A stretch of 64,000 nucleotides of DNA. Source: Pseudomonas sp. RIT288 (GTDB lineage: Bacteria > Pseudomonadota > Gammaproteobacteria > Pseudomonadales > Pseudomonadaceae). A program made the position numbers and the translations under genes. This document shows, piece by piece, positions 1 through 9,211 of this stretch. Below the pieces are notes generated by a model. The model was not told the origin of the DNA, made no database searches, and worked only from the letters and a program-made list of their open reading frames with translations. Location of the stretch: the NCBI RefSeq assembly GCF_000631985.1, contig NZ_JFYN01000041.1:186001-250000 (forward strand). The letters are read 5' to 3'. Each line of letters opens with the position of its first letter. The first letter of the stretch is position 1.

Positions 1-319
1 ACTGATCGCCCGGCAGCACTGGCTGACGGAAACGCAGTTTGTCGGAACCGACGAAGTAGTACAGGGTGCCATCGGCCGGTTTCACATCGAGCATTTTGAA
101 ACCGAGGATCCCGGCAGCCTGGGCCATCGCTTCGATGATCAGTACGCCCGGCATGATCGGGTGCGCTGGAAAGTGGCCGTTGAAGAATGGCTCATTGATG
201 CTGACATTCTTGTAGGCGCGAATGCGCTTGCCTTCAGTGTCCAGTTCCACCACCCGGTCCACCAGCAGGAACGGGTAACGGTGAGGCAGGTATTCGCGAA
301 TCTCGTTGATGTCCATCAT
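1..319 (-). CDS. fabZ: 3-hydroxyacyl-ACP dehydratase FabZ (3' end outside window)
   Basis: Dehydrates 3-hydroxyacyl-ACP to trans-2-enoyl-ACP in type II fatty acid synthesis in the cytoplasm. The 106 visible codons begin MMDINEIREYLPHRYPFLLV and contain the hot-dog-fold signature NGHFPAHPIMPG with its catalytic His. The family is about 146 residues, so roughly the last 40 lie beyond base 1. ATG codons at 319 and 316 are both possible; 319 was chosen. It follows lpxD in the same direction after about 105 bases, in the usual skp-lpxD-fabZ-lpxA order, which couples fatty acid and lipid A supply. Confidence 0.96.
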   Translation of the reverse strand, partial: MMDINEIREYLPHRYPFLLVDRVVELDTEGKRIRAYKNVSINEPFFNGHFPAHPIMPGVLIIEAMAQAAGILGFKMLDVKPADGTLYYFVGSDKLRFRQPVLPGDQ

Positions 320-425
320 TTCGGGGGGAAGCCTATGTAAAGATTGGGAGCGCGACTGACGCGCACTCCTCTAGCAAATCAAGGAGGCAGTCTAGAGGCT
401 GTGCACACTTGATATGGAAATGGTA

Positions 426-1481
426 TCAGCCATCAGATGAAGCATTGCTGCCGGGGGTCACTTCCCCGACGCGCTTTTCCAGCTGCTTCAAACGTCGCGC
501 GAGGTCATCGAGCTGACGGATGCGGGCCGCGCTTTTGCGCCATTCGGCCGCCGGTTGCATGGCTGTGCCGGAAGAATAGGCGCCTGGCTCGGTAATCGAG
601 TGGGTCACCATGGTCATCCCGGTCAGGAAAACGTTGTCGCAAATATCGATGTGCCCAACCAGACCGACACCACCGGCGAGCATGCAGTGCTTGCCGATTT
701 TGGTGCTGCCGGAGATACCGACACACGCCGCCATTGCGGTGTGATCGCCGACCTGAACGTTGTGCGCGATCTGGATCTGGTTGTCGAGTTTCACGCCGTT
801 GCCGATCACGGTGTCTGCCAGCGCGCCACGGTCGATGGCGGTGTTCACGCCAATCTCGACATCGTCGCCGATGGTCACGCCGCCGATCTGGGCGATCTTC
901 TGCCAGATACCTTTCTCGTTGGCAAAACCGAAGCCTTCACCGCCGAGCACGGCACCGGACTGGATCACTACACGCTTGCCGATGCGCACGTCGTGGTACA
1001 GCGTCACCCGTGGAGCGAGCCAGCCGCCCTCGCCGATTTCACTGCGGGCACCGATGACGCAATGGGCACCCAGGGTGACCTGCGCGCCGATGCGCGCACC
1101 GGCCTCGATCACCACGAACGGGCCGATGCTGGCGCTTGGATCAACCACCGCATCCGGCGCAATCACCGCTGTGGGATGAATACCCGCAGCGGCTTTCGGC
1201 TTGGGATCGAACAGGTGAGAGATACGGGCGTAAGCCAGGTAAGGATCAGGCACCACCAGCGCGTTGCCGGAAAAACCTTCGGCATCGGCTTCCTTGAGCA
1301 ACAGCGCAGCCGCCTGGGAACTTGCCAGGTATTTGCGATATTGAGGATTTGCCAGAAAGCTCAACTGAGCTGGGCCAGCCTCCTGCAAGGTGGCTAGCCC
1401 AGTAATTTGCGTCTCGGGTTCGCCACGCAGGGTGGCGCCGAGGAACTCGGCCAACTGGCCGAGCTTGATAGTCACGGTCAT
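426..1481 (-). CDS. lpxD: UDP-3-O-(3-hydroxyacyl)glucosamine N-acyltransferase LpxD
   Basis: Third step of lipid A synthesis: transfers a 3-hydroxyacyl chain from ACP to the 2-amino group of UDP-3-O-acylglucosamine. The 351-residue length fits the family. The N-terminal uridine-binding domain (about 1-100) contains the typical LQEAGPAQLSFLANPQYRKYL. A left-handed beta-helix of hexapeptide repeats (about 105-300) includes the segment IQIAHNVQVGDH, whose His is the expected catalytic base. A short charged C-terminal helix follows. Only three bases separate it from the upstream skp gene, so the two are almost certainly co-transcribed. Confidence 0.97.
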   Translation of the reverse strand: MTVTIKLGQLAEFLGATLRGEPETQITGLATLQEAGPAQLSFLANPQYRKYLASSQAAALLLKEADAEGFSGNALVVPDPYLAYARISHLFDPKPKAAAGIHPTAVIAPDAVVDPSASIGPFVVIEAGARIGAQVTLGAHCVIGARSEIGEGGWLAPRVTLYHDVRIGKRVVIQSGAVLGGEGFGFANEKGIWQKIAQIGGVTIGDDVEIGVNTAIDRGALADTVIGNGVKLDNQIQIAHNVQVGDHTAMAACVGISGSTKIGKHCMLAGGVGLVGHIDICDNVFLTGMTMVTHSITEPGAYSSGTAMQPAAEWRKSAARIRQLDDLARRLKQLEKRVGEVTPGSNASSDG

Positions 1482-1484
1482 GGG

Positions 1485-1988
1485 TTACTTCAGCTGATTC
1501 ATGCGCTCGATAACCTGGCGCGTGATGTCGTACTGAGGTTTGACATCGATCACAGCGCCACGCTCGAACACCAGGTCAAAACCACCTTTCTTGATGACTT
1601 CTTCCACTGCGCTATCCAGTTTCGGCTTCAGTTGCTTGAGCATTTCGCGGTCGGCAACTGCCTTGGCTTCGTTCAGCTCCTTGGACTGGAACTGGAAGTC
1701 ACGGGCCTTTTGCTTGAATTCAAGCTCCAGACGCTCACGCTCGCCCTGCTGCATCTTGTCGCCACCGGCCATCAGACGATCCTGAATGCCCTTCGCGCTG
1801 CTTTCCAGCGTCTTGAGCTTGGTCAGTTGCGGGCCGAACTTCTTCTCGGCATCCACGGCGTATTTTTTGGCCGCGTCGGATTCCAGCAGTGCCATCTGAT
1901 AGTTCAGAACGGCGATTTTCATGTCGGCGAACGCCGGGCCTGCCACCAGCACGGAGGCCAGGAGAACCAATTGAGTCAACTTACGCAC
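1485..1988 (-). CDS. skp: Periplasmic chaperone Skp/OmpH
   Basis: Holds unfolded outer-membrane proteins in the periplasm on their way to the BAM complex. 167 residues. A signal peptide is visible (MRKLTQLVLLASVLVAGPAFA), followed by a Lys/Glu/Gln-rich coiled-coil body (about 35-140) typical of the Skp tentacles. It sits between bamA and lpxD as in most gammaproteobacteria, and so is transcribed with the gene whose product receives its clients. Also known as ompH in Pseudomonas. Confidence 0.95.
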   Translation of the reverse strand: MRKLTQLVLLASVLVAGPAFADMKIAVLNYQMALLESDAAKKYAVDAEKKFGPQLTKLKTLESSAKGIQDRLMAGGDKMQQGERERLELEFKQKARDFQFQSKELNEAKAVADREMLKQLKPKLDSAVEEVIKKGGFDLVFERGAVIDVKPQYDITRQVIERMNQLK

Positions 1989-2033
1989 GATGCACTCCTA
2001 CAAAATCCATTGTCGTTATCTTGGGTCAGACGC

Positions 2034-4409
2034 TTAGAACGTCTGGCCGAGGGAGAATTGGAACACTTGAGTTTCAGCTTCATCCGGTTTCTTGATCGGC
2101 ATCGCCAGTGCAAAGCTCAGCGGGCCCAGTGCGGTGACCCAGGTCACGCCGACACCGACGGAGCTGGCCATGTTGCTCAGACTGATGTCGTTGCACTTGG
2201 TGTTCGACGAAGAGCCATTCGCGTTGGTGGTGTCCTTGCATTGCGAATCGAAAACGTTACCCACATCCCAGAATACCGAGGTACGGAGGGAGCGCTGATC
2301 CTTGACGAACGGCAGCGGGAACAGAACCTCGACACCGCCCTGGATCAATACGTTGCCACCGAACGGCAGCGGATCCTGATCCGGGTCGACCGAGGTGCCC
2401 GGATTAGTGCCACGACTCGGGGTACTGCGAGGACCCAGCGTACTGTCCTTGAAGCCGCGAACCGAGTTGAAACCACCAGCATAGTAGTTTTCATAGAACG
2501 GCAAGCCGTCGGTCGAACCATAACCGTCGCCATAACCCAGTTCGGTGTGCAGACGCAGGGTGTAGTTTTCGGTGATTGGCTGGAACAACTGACCACGGTA
2601 GTCGAGTTTGTAGAACGACAGGTCGCTGCCCGGGATCGTGGTTTCCAGCGTCAGGCTCTGCGAACGGCCACGTGTCGGCAGTACGCCCTTGTTCAGGGTC
2701 GACTCGGACCAGCCGGCCGAAGCCTTGAAGTTCAGGTAGTTGTCGCCTTCCTTGTTAACGAAGTCGAAAATCTCGTCAACGGTGTATTGACCGGTCTTGA
2801 TCTTGTCCTGCTGAGCAGACAGACCGAAGGTCAGACGCGAAGTCTCGCTGATCGGGTAGCCAACGTTGATGCCGGCACCCAGGCTGTCTACCGCATAGCT
2901 CGCTACGTCGACGTCGAGGTCTTTGTAGTCGGTGGTGCGATAGAATGCGTTATAACCCAGGCTCACGCCATCGGCGGTCCAGTACGGGTCAACGTAGCCG
3001 AAGTTGTAGCGGCTCTGGTATTCGCTGCGGGTCAGGCCCACGCTCACACGGTTACCGGTACCCAGGAAGTTGTTCTGAGTAATCGAACCACCGAGGATCA
3101 GACCGGCGCTCTGGGCGAAACCGACGCTGGCGGTGATCGAACCGGATGCCTGCTCTTCAACGGCGTAGTTCACGTCAACCTGGTCGTCGACACCCGGAAC
3201 AGCCGGCGTTTCGACGTTCACTTCTTTAAAGAAGCCCAGACGCTCCAGACGAGTCTTGGACTGGTCGATCAGGTAGGTCGAAGCCCAGCCACCTTCCATC
3301 TGGCGCATTTCACGGCGCAGCACTTCGTCCTCGGACTTGGTGTTGCCACGGAAGTTGATGCGGTTGACGTAGGCGCGCTTGCCCGGATCGACGGCGAACA
3401 GGATGTCCACAGTGTGATCGTCGTCATGCGGCTGAGGTATGCCGTTGACGTTGGCGAAGGTGTAACCCTCGTTACCCAGACGGCGAGTGATCAGTTCGGA
3501 GGTGGTGGTCATCAGCTTGCGCGAGAACACCTGGCCTTTCTGCACCAGCAACAGCGACTTGACCTGATCTTCAGGCACCTTCAGGTCACCGCTGAGCTTG
3601 ACGTCACGAACGGTGTACTTCTCGCCTTCGGTGATGTTGACGGTGATGTAGACGTGCTTCTTGTCCGGGGTGATGGACACCTGGGTCGAAGCGATGTCCA
3701 TGTTGATGTAGCCACGGTCCAGGTAGTAGGAACGCAGGCGCTCCAGGTCACCGGAGAGTTTTTCACGGGCGTACTTGTCGTCGTTCTTGAAGAACGACAG
3801 CCAGTTGGTGGTTTTCAGCTCGAACAGGTCGATCAGATCGTCATCAGGGAAGACCGTGTTACCCACCACGTTGATGTGCTGGATGGCAGCCACAGTGCCT
3901 TCGTTGATCTTCACTTTCAGCGCCACACGGTTACGCGGCTGCGAAACCACTTCGGTGTCGACGGTCGCCGAGTAACGGCCCTGGGCAACGTACTGACGTT
4001 GCAGCTCGTTACGGACACCCTCGAGGGTGGCGCGCTGGAAGATCTCGCCTTCGGACAGACCGGACTGCTTCAGGCCTTTCATCAGGTCTTCGGTAGAGAT
4101 CGCCTTGTTGCCTTCGATCTCGATACTCGCGACCGACGGACGTTCGACGACCGTGATCACCAGAACGTTGCCTTCGCGGCCCAGCTGGATATCTTGAAAG
4201 AAACCGGTTTTGAACAACGCACGAGTGGATTCCACCAGGCGACGATCATCCGCCTGCTCGCCGACGTTCAACGGCAAGGCACCAAAGACGCTACCCGCGG
4301 AGACCCGCTGGAGGCCATTGACGCGAATATCAGAGATAGTGAAGGACTCGGCGTGAACTTCGGCGATCATCAATACGGTGAGAACCGCAGTTAGCAGCAG
4401 ACGTTTCAT
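2034..4409 (-). CDS. bamA: Outer membrane protein assembly factor BamA
   Basis: Central beta-barrel of the BAM complex, inserting other barrels into the outer membrane. 791 residues from the ATG at 4409 (MKRLLLTAVLTVLMIAEVHA signal peptide). The frame stays open to 4436, but that start would put nine residues before the signal peptide. Five POTRA repeats occupy about residues 22-420. The Omp85 barrel follows and carries the conserved loop motif SVRGF near residue 645, ending in a terminal Phe. Opr86 is the P. aeruginosa name. It lies between rseP and skp. Confidence 0.97.
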   Translation of the reverse strand: MKRLLLTAVLTVLMIAEVHAESFTISDIRVNGLQRVSAGSVFGALPLNVGEQADDRRLVESTRALFKTGFFQDIQLGREGNVLVITVVERPSVASIEIEGNKAISTEDLMKGLKQSGLSEGEIFQRATLEGVRNELQRQYVAQGRYSATVDTEVVSQPRNRVALKVKINEGTVAAIQHINVVGNTVFPDDDLIDLFELKTTNWLSFFKNDDKYAREKLSGDLERLRSYYLDRGYINMDIASTQVSITPDKKHVYITVNITEGEKYTVRDVKLSGDLKVPEDQVKSLLLVQKGQVFSRKLMTTTSELITRRLGNEGYTFANVNGIPQPHDDDHTVDILFAVDPGKRAYVNRINFRGNTKSEDEVLRREMRQMEGGWASTYLIDQSKTRLERLGFFKEVNVETPAVPGVDDQVDVNYAVEEQASGSITASVGFAQSAGLILGGSITQNNFLGTGNRVSVGLTRSEYQSRYNFGYVDPYWTADGVSLGYNAFYRTTDYKDLDVDVASYAVDSLGAGINVGYPISETSRLTFGLSAQQDKIKTGQYTVDEIFDFVNKEGDNYLNFKASAGWSESTLNKGVLPTRGRSQSLTLETTIPGSDLSFYKLDYRGQLFQPITENYTLRLHTELGYGDGYGSTDGLPFYENYYAGGFNSVRGFKDSTLGPRSTPSRGTNPGTSVDPDQDPLPFGGNVLIQGGVEVLFPLPFVKDQRSLRTSVFWDVGNVFDSQCKDTTNANGSSSNTKCNDISLSNMASSVGVGVTWVTALGPLSFALAMPIKKPDEAETQVFQFSLGQTF

Positions 4410-4483
4410 GAAGTCCTTTCTTATTCCAACTGGCAATAAACAAACTGCCGCAAAATGCGGCAGATTCGCAATTCAGCGAAGCT

Positions 4484-5836
4484 TTACAGTCGACCCAGAT
4501 CATTGACCAGAGCAAGCAACATCACTCCGACCACCAAACTGATACCGATCTGCACCCCCCAACCTTGCACCCGATCCGACAAGGGGCGACCACGCACCCA
4601 CTCAATCAGATAAAACAACAAATGCCCCCCATCCAGTACAGGAATGGGCAGCAAATTCAGAACCCCCAGGCTAATACTCAGATAAGCAAGGAAATTCAGG
4701 AAATCAGCAACGCCCGACTGGGCAGAAGCGCCCGCCACTTTAGCAATGGTTATCGGCCCACTCAAGTTTTTTACCGAGAGCTCGCCAAACAGCATTTTCT
4801 TCAGTGAGTCCAGCGTCAGGATGCTCATGGTCCAGGTACGCCGGGCACCCTCGCCAATCGCGGCCAACGGGCCATAACTGACCTCGCGGATCATTTCCGG
4901 CGGCCAGTCCACAGCTTTCACGCCAGCCCCCAGATAACCGCTCGGCGCCTTGCTTTCGCCACGCGCAGCCAGGGTCACCGGGACGTCGATTTGAGCACCG
5001 TCGCGTTCGACGCGCAGCAAGATTTTGGTATCAGGACGCGTACGAACGGTATCGACCACTTGCTGCCAGTCACCCAGCGCCTGGCCATCGAGCGACAACA
5101 GGCGGTCGCCGGTTTTCAGACCAGCGGCCTGTGCCGGACCTTTTGGATCGAGCTCGGCCAGCACCGGTGGCAAGGCCGGGCGCCATGGGCGAATACCCAG
5201 CGAGCGAATCGGATCGGGCTCATCAGCCCCTTTGAGCCAGTGATCCAGCGCCAGTTCGCGCGGCGTATCCGCGGTAGACCCCTGCTCACGCACGAGCAAC
5301 TGCAGGGAACCACTTTCCCCAAGACGACGGACCAATTGCAAATTGACGGCCGCCCAGCCGGAAGTCGGCTCGCCATCGATAGCGACGATTTCCTGACCGG
5401 CATTCAAACCGGCCTTGGCCGCGATGCTGCCGGACTCGACCGCACCGATGACCGGACGGATCTGCTCACTGCCGAGCATGGCCAGCACCCAGAAAAACAC
5501 CAGGGCCAGCAGGAAGTTGGCGATCGGTCCCGCCGCGACAATAGCGATGCGCTGGCGAACCGATTTGCGATTGAAGGATTGATGAAGTTGATCGGCCGGG
5601 ACTTCGCCCTCACGCTCATCGAGCATTTTGACGTAGCCACCCAGCGGAATCGCGGCGACGACAAACTCGGTGCCCTGCTTGTCGTGCCAGCGCAGCAGGG
5701 GCATGCCGAAGCCCACGGAGAAACGCAAAACCTTGACGCCACAGCGACGCGCGACCCAGAAGTGGCCGAATTCGTGAAAGGTGACCAGCACACCCAAAGC
5801 GATCAGGGTGCCGGCAATCATATAGAGCGCGCTCAT
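4484..5836 (-). CDS. rseP: Site-2 intramembrane zinc protease RseP (MucP)
   Basis: Cleaves the anti-sigma factor MucA (RseA type) within the inner membrane after site-1 cleavage, releasing AlgU/sigma-E. 450 residues, the usual length. The zinc motif HEFGH lies at about 22-26 in the first membrane helix, two PDZ domains span about 110-300, and the second metal motif LLPIPVLDGGHLLFY is near 400. Membrane segments lie at both ends. It precedes bamA in the same direction, linking envelope-stress sensing with outer-membrane assembly. Confidence 0.97.
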   Translation of the reverse strand: MSALYMIAGTLIALGVLVTFHEFGHFWVARRCGVKVLRFSVGFGMPLLRWHDKQGTEFVVAAIPLGGYVKMLDEREGEVPADQLHQSFNRKSVRQRIAIVAAGPIANFLLALVFFWVLAMLGSEQIRPVIGAVESGSIAAKAGLNAGQEIVAIDGEPTSGWAAVNLQLVRRLGESGSLQLLVREQGSTADTPRELALDHWLKGADEPDPIRSLGIRPWRPALPPVLAELDPKGPAQAAGLKTGDRLLSLDGQALGDWQQVVDTVRTRPDTKILLRVERDGAQIDVPVTLAARGESKAPSGYLGAGVKAVDWPPEMIREVSYGPLAAIGEGARRTWTMSILTLDSLKKMLFGELSVKNLSGPITIAKVAGASAQSGVADFLNFLAYLSISLGVLNLLPIPVLDGGHLLFYLIEWVRGRPLSDRVQGWGVQIGISLVVGVMLLALVNDLGRL

Positions 5837-5890
5837 CTACTTTCTCCGCAATCCTGTTCAGTGCCGCGTGAAGCCATGGTTCTGCAACGG

Positions 5891-7081
5891 CTATCGGCCG
5901 TGACGATTCAGCCACTGTTCGGCCAGAATCCGCGCTTTCGCGTCTGCGGTAAACACCGCGTCCAGATCCTCAAGCGCAACCACTGGCTCGAGGTTCAGCA
6001 CGTCCTCAATGATACTCGCGATTTCCAGATAGCCAACGCGTCCGTCGAGAAACGCCGCGACTGCCACTTCATTGGCCGCATTGAGCATGGCCGGCGCACT
6101 GTTGCCGGCCTCCGCCGCCTGCCGCGCCAGGCGCAGGCAAGGGAAGCGCTGTTCGTCCGGCGCCTCGAAATCCAGGCGCGCAACGGCAAACAGATCCAGC
6201 GGCGCCACACCCGAGTCGATCCGCTCAGGCCAGGCCAATGCGTTGGCAATCGGCGTGCGCATGTCAGGGTTGCCCAACTGCGCCAATACCGAGCCATCCA
6301 CATAGTCGACCAGCGAGTGAATCACACTCTGCGGATGGATCACCACCTCGACCTGCGACGGCTTGGCATCGAACAGCCAGCAGGCCTCGATCAACTCCAG
6401 GCCCTTGTTCATCATGCTGGCCGAGTCCACCGAGATCTTGCGCCCCATGGACCAGTTCGGGTGCGCACACGCCTGATCAGGCGAAACATGCGCCAGCTCG
6501 CTCATCGGCGTCTGACGGAAAGGACCGCCCGAAGCAGTCAGCAAAATCCGCCGCACGCCAACCGCACCCAGCCCGCGGGAAAAATCCTGCGGCATGCACT
6601 GGAAGATCGCATTGTGCTCGCTGTCGATCGGCAACAACACCGAACCGCTCTTGTGCACGGCCTGCATGAACAGCGCGCCGGACATCACCAACGCTTCTTT
6701 GTTGGCCAGAAGGATTTTTTTCCCGGCCTGCACCGCTGCCAGAGTCGGGCGCAGGCCCGCAGCACCGACGATGGCCGCCATCACGGCATCGACTTCGGGC
6801 GCGGAGGCGACCTGGCACAGGCCCTCCTCCCCGACCAATACGCGGGTTGGCAAACCGGCAGCCCGCAGGTCGTCCTGCAACCCCCGCGCCGCCGCCACTT
6901 CCGGCACCACGGCAAACTGCGGCACATGGCGGATGCACAAGGCCAGCAGCTCGCTCAGGCGCGTGAAACCACTCAGGGCGAAAACCTGATAACGCTCAGG
7001 ATGACGAGCAATGACGTCGAGGGTGCTCAGACCGATCGAGCCGGTGGCTCCCAGAACGGTAATCTGTTGCGGGCCGCTCAC
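5891..7081 (-). CDS. dxr: 1-deoxy-D-xylulose 5-phosphate reductoisomerase
   Basis: Converts DXP to 2-C-methyl-D-erythritol 4-phosphate with NADPH, the committed step of the MEP isoprenoid pathway. The NADPH-binding motif VLGATGSIG is at the N-terminus and the substrate/metal region includes SEHNAIF near 150. I chose the GTG at 7081, which overlaps the cdsA stop as GTGA and gives 396 residues, a typical Dxr length. An ATG at 7096 would add five residues and overlap cdsA further. The gene follows uppS-cdsA, so precursor supply and undecaprenyl synthesis are in one cluster. Confidence 0.95.
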   Translation of the reverse strand: MSGPQQITVLGATGSIGLSTLDVIARHPERYQVFALSGFTRLSELLALCIRHVPQFAVVPEVAAARGLQDDLRAAGLPTRVLVGEEGLCQVASAPEVDAVMAAIVGAAGLRPTLAAVQAGKKILLANKEALVMSGALFMQAVHKSGSVLLPIDSEHNAIFQCMPQDFSRGLGAVGVRRILLTASGGPFRQTPMSELAHVSPDQACAHPNWSMGRKISVDSASMMNKGLELIEACWLFDAKPSQVEVVIHPQSVIHSLVDYVDGSVLAQLGNPDMRTPIANALAWPERIDSGVAPLDLFAVARLDFEAPDEQRFPCLRLARQAAEAGNSAPAMLNAANEVAVAAFLDGRVGYLEIASIIEDVLNLEPVVALEDLDAVFTADAKARILAEQWLNRHGR

Positions 7082-7884
7082 GGTGCAGCCATCCACAGCA
7101 ATACAGCGAAAATCGGGATCGCAGCTGTCAGGCTGTCGATGCGATCAAGCACACCGCCATGACCGGGCAGCAGGTTGCTGCTGTCCTTGATGCCGGATTG
7201 ACGCTTGAACATGCTTTCGGTGAGGTCACCCACCACCGAAATGAACACGATCAACGCAGCGCCGATCAGCCCCTTGAGCAGCTCAGCCACCGTCCAGTCG
7301 CGAACCAGGCCGACGATGGCGGTAATCACCAGACTCAGCGCCAGGCCACCGTAAACGCCTTCCCAGCTTTTACCCGGGCTGACTTGCGGCGCCAGCTTGC
7401 GCTTGCCAAAGGCACGGCCGGAGAAATAGGCACCGATGTCGGCCCCCCAGACCAGCACCATCACCGCCATGATCAGCCAGTTACCCAGTGGGTACTGTTT
7501 GATCTGCACCAGACCTTGCCAGGCCGGCAGCAGGATCAGCAAGCCGATCACCAGTTTGGTGGCCGCCGTGGACCAGTGCTCGCTGGAGCGCGGATACGTC
7601 AGCACCAGGTACGTCGCCACCGCCCACCACAACACCGAAGCGCCCAACACCCAAGGGGCGAGGCCCGGCAGGACGTACATGACGAACAGCATCAGCGCGA
7701 CGACAGCGGCAAAGCCGACACGGAACGACTGTGCGGTAAAGCCAGCCAGGCGCGCCCATTCCCAGGCGCCCAGGCTTACGACCAAACCGATGAACAGCGC
7801 AAAACCGGATCCTTCGAGCAGGAAAAACCCGCATAGAGCGATCGGCAGCAAGATCAGCGCAGTGATGATTCGTTGTTTAAGCAT
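7078..7884 (-). CDS. cdsA: Phosphatidate cytidylyltransferase CdsA
   Basis: Makes CDP-diacylglycerol from phosphatidate and CTP at the inner membrane, the branch point for all phospholipids. 268 residues with about eight hydrophobic segments. The C-terminal family signature is seen as GHGGVLDRIDSL near residue 245, with its conserved acidic residues. Its start overlaps the end of uppS by one base (TAATG-type junction at 7884) and its end overlaps the dxr start, indicating tight translational coupling. Confidence 0.97.
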   Translation of the reverse strand: MLKQRIITALILLPIALCGFFLLEGSGFALFIGLVVSLGAWEWARLAGFTAQSFRVGFAAVVALMLFVMYVLPGLAPWVLGASVLWWAVATYLVLTYPRSSEHWSTAATKLVIGLLILLPAWQGLVQIKQYPLGNWLIMAVMVLVWGADIGAYFSGRAFGKRKLAPQVSPGKSWEGVYGGLALSLVITAIVGLVRDWTVAELLKGLIGAALIVFISVVGDLTESMFKRQSGIKDSSNLLPGHGGVLDRIDSLTAAIPIFAVLLWMAAP

Positions 7885-8639
7885 TAAACCCGGGCTCCAG
7901 CTTCGACCTGTTCGCTCGTTTTACCGAAGCGACGCTGGCGCGAAGCGAAATCGGCCAGCGCGGTGCGCATGGCTTCGTGTTTGAAGTCCGGCCAGAACAG
8001 GTCGGAGAAGTACAACTCGGCATACGCCAGTTGCCACAGCAGGAAGTTGCTGATGCGGTGCTCGCCACCGGTGCGGATGCACAGATCCGGCAACGGCAGG
8101 TCGCCGGTGGCCAGACAGGTCTGCAGCAGATCCGGAGTGATGTCTTCCGGACGCAGATGCCCGGCCTGGACTTCACGCGCCAGACGCTGCGCCGCCTGGG
8201 CAATATCCCACTGACCGCCGTAGTTGGCGGCGATCTGCAGGATGAAGCGGTTGGCGCCGGCCGTCATGGCTTCCGCCTCGCGCATCGCCACCTGAAGCTC
8301 AGGATGGAAGCGCGAGCGATCGCCAATGATGCGCAAGCTGATGTTGTTGTCGTTGAGGCGCTTGGCCTCACGACGCAGCGCCTTGAAAAACAGATCCATC
8401 AAGGCACTGACTTCATCGGCCGGGCGCTGCCAGTTCTCACTGGAAAAGGCGAACAGGGTGAGCACTTCGACCTTGGCCTCGGCGCACACCTCGATCACCG
8501 CCCGCACAGCATCCACGCCCGCCTTATGCCCGGCGACACCCGGCATAAAGCGTTTTTTCGCCCAGCGATTATTGCCATCCATGATGATCGCGACATGGCG
8601 CGGCACCGCGGACGGCGCAGACTGCTTGGTCTTGTCCAT
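7884..8639 (-). CDS. uppS: Undecaprenyl diphosphate synthase
   Basis: Cis-prenyltransferase that condenses eight isopentenyl diphosphates onto farnesyl diphosphate to make the C55 carrier for peptidoglycan and O-antigen. 251 residues. The N-terminal motif HVAIIMDGNNRWAKKR carries the catalytic Asp. The C-terminal signature RTGGEHRISNFLLWQ contains the diphosphate-binding Arg. Fourteen bases downstream of frr and overlapping cdsA, it belongs to the pyrH-frr-uppS-cdsA-dxr operon. Confidence 0.97.
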   Translation of the reverse strand: MDKTKQSAPSAVPRHVAIIMDGNNRWAKKRFMPGVAGHKAGVDAVRAVIEVCAEAKVEVLTLFAFSSENWQRPADEVSALMDLFFKALRREAKRLNDNNISLRIIGDRSRFHPELQVAMREAEAMTAGANRFILQIAANYGGQWDIAQAAQRLAREVQAGHLRPEDITPDLLQTCLATGDLPLPDLCIRTGGEHRISNFLLWQLAYAELYFSDLFWPDFKHEAMRTALADFASRQRRFGKTSEQVEAGARV

Positions 8640-8653
8640 TTAAAACTCGACCC

Positions 8654-9211
8654 TTATACGGCCATCAGGTCTTTTTCTTTCTCGTCCGTGGCCTTGGTGA
8701 TCTGGGCCTCGAAGTCTTTGGTCAGCTTGTCGATATCAGCGGTGGCACGACGCTCTTCGTCTTCGCTGATTTCTTTATCCTTGACCAGCTTCTTCAGCTC
8801 GCCCAGCGCATCACGACGGATATTGCGCACGGCAACACGCGCATCTTCGGCTGCTGCACGCGCCTGCTTGGTGAAGCCTTTACGGGTTTCTTCAGTCAGG
8901 GCCGGCATGGAGATCAGCAGCAGTTCACCCAGGTTGGTCGGGTTCAGGTTCAGACCGGCGCTCTGGATCGCTTTGTCGACGGCCGCCAGCATGTTGCGCT
9001 CGAAAGCGACAACTTGCAGGGTGCGGGAGTCTTTTACAGTGATGTTGGCCACTTGAGTAATGGAAGTGTCTGCGCCGTAGTACGGCACCATCACGCTGCC
9101 CAGGATGCTTGGGTGAGCCTTGCCGGTACGAATCTGGCCGAATGCGTGGGCCAGAGAGTCCAGGGATTTTTGCATGCGCTCTTGAGCGTCTTTCTTGATT
9201 TCGTTGATCAT
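8654..9211 (-). CDS. frr: Ribosome recycling factor
   Basis: Together with EF-G it splits post-termination ribosomes. 185 residues, the standard length, almost entirely charged helix as expected for the tRNA-shaped three-helix bundle plus small domain. It begins MINEIKKDAQERMQKSLDSL and contains the conserved stretch GKAHPSIL. The ATG overlaps the pyrH stop by four bases (ATGA), a coupling also found in other proteobacteria. Confidence 0.97.
   Translation of the reverse strand: MINEIKKDAQERMQKSLDSLAHAFGQIRTGKAHPSILGSVMVPYYGADTSITQVANITVKDSRTLQVVAFERNMLAAVDKAIQSAGLNLNPTNLGELLLISMPALTEETRKGFTKQARAAAEDARVAVRNIRRDALGELKKLVKDKEISEDEERRATADIDKLTKDFEAQITKATDEKEKDLMAV

Noticed and set aside
1407..4394. 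995-codon plus-strand open frame opposite lpxD, skp and bamA
   Set aside because: It runs antisense through three well-supported genes, its protein is rich in His/Gln/Arg/Val typical of GC-skewed antisense frames, and no motif is recognisable.
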